A stretch of 64,000 nucleotides of DNA, from positions 2,369,595 to 2,433,594 of the forward strand of contig NZ_FWWY01000001.1 in assembly GCF_900176145.1 (NCBI RefSeq). The letters run 5' to 3'. How positions within the stretch are numbered: the first letter of the stretch is position 1; each line of letters starts with the position of its first letter. A model generated the notes under the pieces. The model ran no database searches and had not been told where the DNA came from. It saw only the letters and a list, made by a program, of their open reading frames with translations. Shown here piece by piece: positions 60,360 to 64,000 of the stretch. The stretch is from Sulfobacillus thermosulfidooxidans DSM 9293. GTDB taxonomy: Bacteria > Bacillota > Sulfobacillia > Sulfobacillales > Sulfobacillaceae. Made by a program: the position numbers and the translations under genes.

Positions 60360-62044
60360 AAAAATCACAACGAAAATGGATTGTTTTTGGTTTATTGCCC
60401 GTGGCAGCCTTTGCAGGCTGGGGGCTATCCCGGGTCTATCAGAACGCGCCCAGTACGCAGTTGACGGCGGCTGCGACAGAAGCCTTAGCTGCTGATGGCA
60501 TGACGTACGTGAATAAACCGGCTCCTAATTTTCAGTTGCTGAATGCCCAGGGACAGCCAGTCAGCTTAACCCAATACCGAGGCAAAGTTGTCGTCCTGAC
60601 CTTTTTTGATCCCGTCTGTTGGTGGGATTGCCCGCTCGAAGCGCAAGAGTTAGTCGATATGAACCATGTTCTGGGTCCTTTAGCGTCGCACGTCCAAATT
60701 ATTGCGGTAGATGCGAATCCTGAATTTCATAGTTTAAAGGACATTCAAGCGTTTGATACCGAACATGGGCTAAATTCCGTACCCAACTTCACGTATTTGA
60801 CCTCGCCTTCGGTCTCGACGTTGTCCCGGGTATGGCACAATTATTATGAATATGTGCATGTCCCCAAATACGGAATGGTCCAGCATGCGGATGTATTTTG
60901 GCTAATTAGTCCTAAAGGCCGTGAAGTTTGGTTGAGTAACCCTGAGGCTCAGACGAAATATATCGGCGGGACCGCACAATTGTTGGCCACCTACGTGGCC
61001 AAAATATTGCATCAACCTTTGCCTGACGTATCAAATCCCAGCAATAACCTAGGGCAAGGAGTCTGGCAAAGCATTGGACCATCCTATGCATTAGTCGGCA
61101 ATGGCCTGAGCACCTGGTCGATCAGTCCCTATCAAGGTTACCGCACGGTGGAGCGATCCCTTAGTGGAGGTAATACCTGGCAGATTGTCACGCCAGAAGC
61201 CATGACGCAAAGGGGCGGCATTGAGGTTGAGCCGACAGGTGCCAACTCAGCGTGGGCGCTGGTGGGCGCTTATGGATATCAGGTCGATCCCGTCCTTCGC
61301 ACGACCACTAATAGTGGTCAAACGTGGAGTGCGCCTTTGGTGATCCCAGGCCCCTTACCGCCTCGCGCTTTACATCCCTTGGTGGCTTCGTCACAAGAGA
61401 CCGCATGGGTCATCAGCGATCACGAACTCTTAAGAACCACCACCGGCGGTCAAACATGGACAACACTGGCCCATAATGTGCCGTGGATGCCTGAAGCGTC
61501 TTTAAGTCAACAACCTCAGCAAGGTCTTTGGATGGGAGGACAGATTCACAGTGGTTCAAAGGCCTATTTATGGTCGTGGACCGGCAAGACGTTTACTCAG
61601 GTGCCATTGCCTGTGCCCACCTCGTGGGCTCATCAGAGCCTATTAGTGATGGCGCCCACATGGCAAAGTGCTAGCCAAGGCGAAGTTGCCGTGGTATGGA
61701 CGCATCACGGTCAAGAATGGTTGATATGGGATAGGACAAGCAATGACGGGAAAACCTGGCAACGAGCGACGGTTCCCTTACAGATTCAGGGCAATCCTTA
61801 TGCTGCCGTCAGCGTGAACGGCGATGTGGGATATGCGTTAACCGCGTCGGGTCATATTAACGCCTGGACGTGGAGCCAAAATACATGGCATGAGGAGATT
61901 ATGCATTTGCCAGCGGGTACGCCGGTGGCCTTGGATGTCGCGAATAATGGCCATGTCATGGTGATGACGCGCCAAGATCAGATGACGATCCTTTGGGATA
62001 GCCAAAATAATGGCACGACGTGGACTCCGCATCATTTACCCTAA
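60356..62044 (+). CDS. Sco1/thioredoxin-like protein fused to a C-terminal beta-propeller-like domain
   Basis: A 562-residue exported or membrane-anchored protein (N-terminal span about 8-25). The Sco1/SenC-type domain (about 50-215) has the copper/redox motif C88-x3-C92 in DPVCWWDCPLE and the ligand H177 in MVQHADVFWLISPKGR. The remaining 340 residues contain repeated SGGNTWQIV, NSGQTWSAP, TTGGQTWTTL, NDGKTWQRA and NNGTTWTP blocks of the BNR/Ycf48 type, predicted to form a propeller. Sco proteins deliver copper to cytochrome oxidase CuA; the fusion is unusual. It overlaps the preceding gene and is followed 21 bases later by a paralogue of it. Confidence 0.85.
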   Translation: MKKSQRKWIVFGLLPVAAFAGWGLSRVYQNAPSTQLTAAATEALAADGMTYVNKPAPNFQLLNAQGQPVSLTQYRGKVVVLTFFDPVCWWDCPLEAQELVDMNHVLGPLASHVQIIAVDANPEFHSLKDIQAFDTEHGLNSVPNFTYLTSPSVSTLSRVWHNYYEYVHVPKYGMVQHADVFWLISPKGREVWLSNPEAQTKYIGGTAQLLATYVAKILHQPLPDVSNPSNNLGQGVWQSIGPSYALVGNGLSTWSISPYQGYRTVERSLSGGNTWQIVTPEAMTQRGGIEVEPTGANSAWALVGAYGYQVDPVLRTTTNSGQTWSAPLVIPGPLPPRALHPLVASSQETAWVISDHELLRTTTGGQTWTTLAHNVPWMPEASLSQQPQQGLWMGGQIHSGSKAYLWSWTGKTFTQVPLPVPTSWAHQSLLVMAPTWQSASQGEVAVVWTHHGQEWLIWDRTSNDGKTWQRATVPLQIQGNPYAAVSVNGDVGYALTASGHINAWTWSQNTWHEEIMHLPAGTPVALDVANNGHVMVMTRQDQMTILWDSQNNGTTWTPHHLP

Positions 62045-62065
62045 TGCCTTGGGAGGTCTCATGAG

Positions 62066-62992
62066 ATGGATAGCGCGTTCTCGTCGGTCTCATTACGCAC
62101 CAAGATCCGGATGGCGGTTGCTCTCATGTGGGCCCTTTCTGGACTCATGATGCTGCAACCCAAGATCCATAGCCCGCTGTTCGTGAGTGATATTTTGGCG
62201 CCTCCTGCTGAAGCCTGGCAGCCCTTGGGAATTCAAAGGCTGTTGCAAGCGGCCGATACGCTGTGGCTTAAGGCACCCATGATATGGCCTGATGTTATCG
62301 CCGCCCTCGAGATAGGGGGAGCTCTTGTCATTGCATGGGGTCACAACACGGGGCGCACTGTGGCATCATTTGTGCTTGTGATCTGGTCGGTTATTGTCTG
62401 GGGCGTGGCAGAAGGCTTTGGCAACTTGTTTAATGGGACGGGGAGCCTTCTGACAGGGACGCCGGGTACAGCATTTCTTTATGCGATGGCTACCCTTTTG
62501 GTGATTATGCCCTCAGCTTGGTGGGAGAATCATCAGCTTGTCTACCGTGTGCGGCAAGGGCTTGGGTGGTTGTGGATTATGATGGCGGGGCTACAAGGGC
62601 TGCCAGGAGCTGGGTTTTGGCATGGTCCGCGTCTCGCTGAAGTGTTTGGCTTAGTGACGATGGATGGCTCCGAACCTTCATGGCTTCAAGCCAGTATCAA
62701 TGATGGTGTGATGCTGAGCTTTCATCACCCATTGATGACCAATTTGTTTCTCGTGCTGATTATGCTGGCTGTAGGAATCGCCTGGTTAAAACGGTGGCGC
62801 TATGCCTTTGGGCTGTCTTTGGTGGTGATGGCCATCATTTGGATTGTGCCCCAAGCATGTGGCGGTATATGGACGGGCATTGCTCCCACACCGGGGATGA
62901 TCCTGCCTCTGCTCATTTTCATCGCTATGGCCCGGGACGATCTCATGGGACAACAGCCTCTTTCTGAAAGGATTCAGGTGAAACCCTCATGA
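62066..62992 (+). CDS. Polytopic membrane protein, paralogue of the operon's first gene
   Basis: A 308-residue membrane protein. It shares with the first gene the blocks LMWALSGLMMLQPKIHSP, FGNLFNGTGSLLTGTPGTAF and GLGWLWIMMAGLQGLPGAGF followed by WHG. Topology is about eight spans. Function unknown. The ATG follows GGAGG-containing DNA and the stop overlaps the fourth gene (ATGA). Confidence 0.8.
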   Translation: MDSAFSSVSLRTKIRMAVALMWALSGLMMLQPKIHSPLFVSDILAPPAEAWQPLGIQRLLQAADTLWLKAPMIWPDVIAALEIGGALVIAWGHNTGRTVASFVLVIWSVIVWGVAEGFGNLFNGTGSLLTGTPGTAFLYAMATLLVIMPSAWWENHQLVYRVRQGLGWLWIMMAGLQGLPGAGFWHGPRLAEVFGLVTMDGSEPSWLQASINDGVMLSFHHPLMTNLFLVLIMLAVGIAWLKRWRYAFGLSLVVMAIIWIVPQACGGIWTGIAPTPGMILPLLIFIAMARDDLMGQQPLSERIQVKPS

Positions 62993-63534
62993 TAGCGGGA
63001 CGATCTGAGAGTTCCCAGGCACTGGGGTTGCGCTGGCTGGTGATGCTGATTTTAATGGGCGTCTATCTCGCCCTGATGTCTTCTCCCTTGTTTGAGATCA
63101 TTCAGGCGGCCGACAAGAAGGGATGTATTGGCTGGCATGTTCTTTTGACATGGGCATTAACCGTGTTGGGGATGATTGCGACGCTTACCCTATTCGTGCA
63201 AGCCGATGTCTTGGTGGAACGACTCGTCGGGATCTTTTTGCCTCACAAGTCGTTAGAGGTGCACCAAAAAGTGGCCCGATATGGGGCGATGATGATTTTG
63301 GTGGGCAATGCTCTCGTTGGACTCATCTGGACGAACGGTGCCGTGAATGTGTTCGTTGACGCCCATAAACCGCTTTATGTGGAAACGGATTTATCCATTT
63401 TGGCTATGGGGTTATTAGGGGGCTTAGCCTGGCGCCTTTTATGGAAGAACTGGGCATGGCTAGGGCTCATCGTCACGGTGCTCATGTCCTATGGTGTCGT
63501 GGCCAATGTGTTAAGCCGCCACGGTTGGTGCTAA
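62989..63534 (+). CDS. Small four- to five-span membrane protein, last gene of operon
   Basis: A 181-residue membrane protein with hydrophobic segments at about 17-35, 48-68, 95-115, 130-147 and 155-172, and a central VERLVGIFLPHKSLEVHQKV loop. It starts on the ATGA of the preceding gene, so it is translationally coupled. No family recognised. Confidence 0.75.
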   Translation: MIAGRSESSQALGLRWLVMLILMGVYLALMSSPLFEIIQAADKKGCIGWHVLLTWALTVLGMIATLTLFVQADVLVERLVGIFLPHKSLEVHQKVARYGAMMILVGNALVGLIWTNGAVNVFVDAHKPLYVETDLSILAMGLLGGLAWRLLWKNWAWLGLIVTVLMSYGVVANVLSRHGWC

Positions 63535-63556
63535 AAAAAGTCTCTGGCTTATCTCA

Positions 63557-63586
63557 ACTCCTCGCTGCGGCGGGGAGGCTTTTTAT
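63557..63586 (+). terminator. Terminator of the Sco-membrane protein operon
   Basis: CTCCTCGC-TGC-GGCGGGGAG hairpin followed by GCTTTTTATT, starting about 22 bases after the last stop codon. Confidence 0.82.
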
Positions 63587-63812
63587 TATGGTTATTTACC
63601 AAGAATTCTCACAATGCACCGCCGTTCAAACAGGTTTATCCTGACAGCATTCGTCAAAATCCAACAAATAGTCCATCCGAACAGGCCATATGGCCCTACC
63701 GAATTGTCATCAACTTGCCTACATTTATTAACATCTATCCCTAGGAAAATAAACGGCATAGCAATGGCCATCAGATCAAAGGGACAATGCCGAAGGAAAG
63801 GATGCCAATAAG

Positions 63813-64000
63813 ATGGGACATGGATGGTCAATCAAGGATTCTTGGGATGATCCCAATGCCAATCATGAATATCGTCTGTACTCGGACCCGCAATTGTTTG
63901 GGGTAGTCGATGATGTTCTAGGGTTTGCCGATCTGCTCGGCTGGGATCATCATGATCAGCAGGTATTTAATGCCCTCCCCTGGGATACGATTGCCAACGA
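63813..64000 (+). CDS. 5' part of a hypothetical Asp/His-rich protein (runs off the window)
   Basis: ATG 63813 opens a frame that continues without a stop for 62 codons to the window edge. The start follows a purine-rich AAGGAAAGGA segment, about 12 bases away. The residues seen are acidic and His-rich (KDSWDDPNANHEYRLYSD, GWDHHDQQ). No family can be assigned from the fragment. Confidence 0.5.
   Translation, partial: MGHGWSIKDSWDDPNANHEYRLYSDPQLFGVVDDVLGFADLLGWDHHDQQVFNALPWDTIAN

Overview
The window looks like a chromosomal segment of an acidophilic, sulfur-metabolising Gram-positive bacterium, most likely Sulfobacillus or a close relative. This is inference: ribosome binding sites are Firmicutes-like (AAGGAGG with GTG and TTG starts), there is a SAM-I riboswitch, and many genes handle sulfite, sulfane sulfur or organosulfonates. 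No rRNA, tRNA or CRISPR array was seen.

1-11.7 kb: the end of a membrane protein gene, an O-methyltransferase-like gene, then a SAM-riboswitch-controlled metY and MFS pair. A NarL-type two-component pair follows, divergent from a complete kdpFABC potassium pump operon. The region closes with a double-rhodanese gene preceded by CsoR/CstR-like palindromes.

11.7-24.3 kb is an accessory, mobile-element-rich zone. It holds a GC-rich M14-type carboxypeptidase, two tandem and damaged IS3-family copies, and a GPH sugar symporter gene cut by the IS. The intact GH31 gene beside it carries the sulfoquinovosidase active-site signature. Next is a decayed Tn3-family transposon with both terminal inverted repeats recognisable. 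It carries alkA, an MFS exporter, an ArsR-type regulator and a PEP-mutase-family fragment. A small membrane protein and a DsrE-like protein follow it.

24.3-40 kb: a second NarL-type two-component pair, a TauE/SafE anion exporter, an AI-2E family transporter, a YgjP-like metalloprotein and an AbiEii/DUF6922 toxin-antitoxin-like pair. Then come a HEAT-repeat protein, a heterodimeric ABC exporter with a hairpin leader, a 2-hydroxyacid dehydrogenase and a nucleotidyltransferase-fold protein.

40-50 kb: a cupredoxin-like lipoprotein, a TnpB remnant, and a molybdoenzyme operon (catalytic, FeS and membrane anchor subunits) that best fits the cytoplasmic sulfite dehydrogenase SoeABC. It is followed by a 14-TM exporter and, on the other strand, a second MFS exporter.

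50-64 kb: a 5'-truncated acetyl-CoA synthetase-like gene, a DUF2268 protease-like gene, an acyl-ACP desaturase-like protein, an acyl-CoA ligase, a MazG-like pyrophosphohydrolase and a pair of paralogous unknown proteins. The most unusual cluster is the last operon. Two paralogous polytopic membrane proteins flank a Sco1-like thioredoxin fused to a predicted C-terminal beta-propeller, followed by a fourth membrane protein.

Functionally the window combines sulfite oxidation (SoeABC-like), sulfite or sulfonate export (TauE/SafE), sulfane sulfur handling (rhodanese, DsrE) and possible sulfoquinovose salvage (GH31 plus the GPH remnant) with potassium homeostasis and several exporters.
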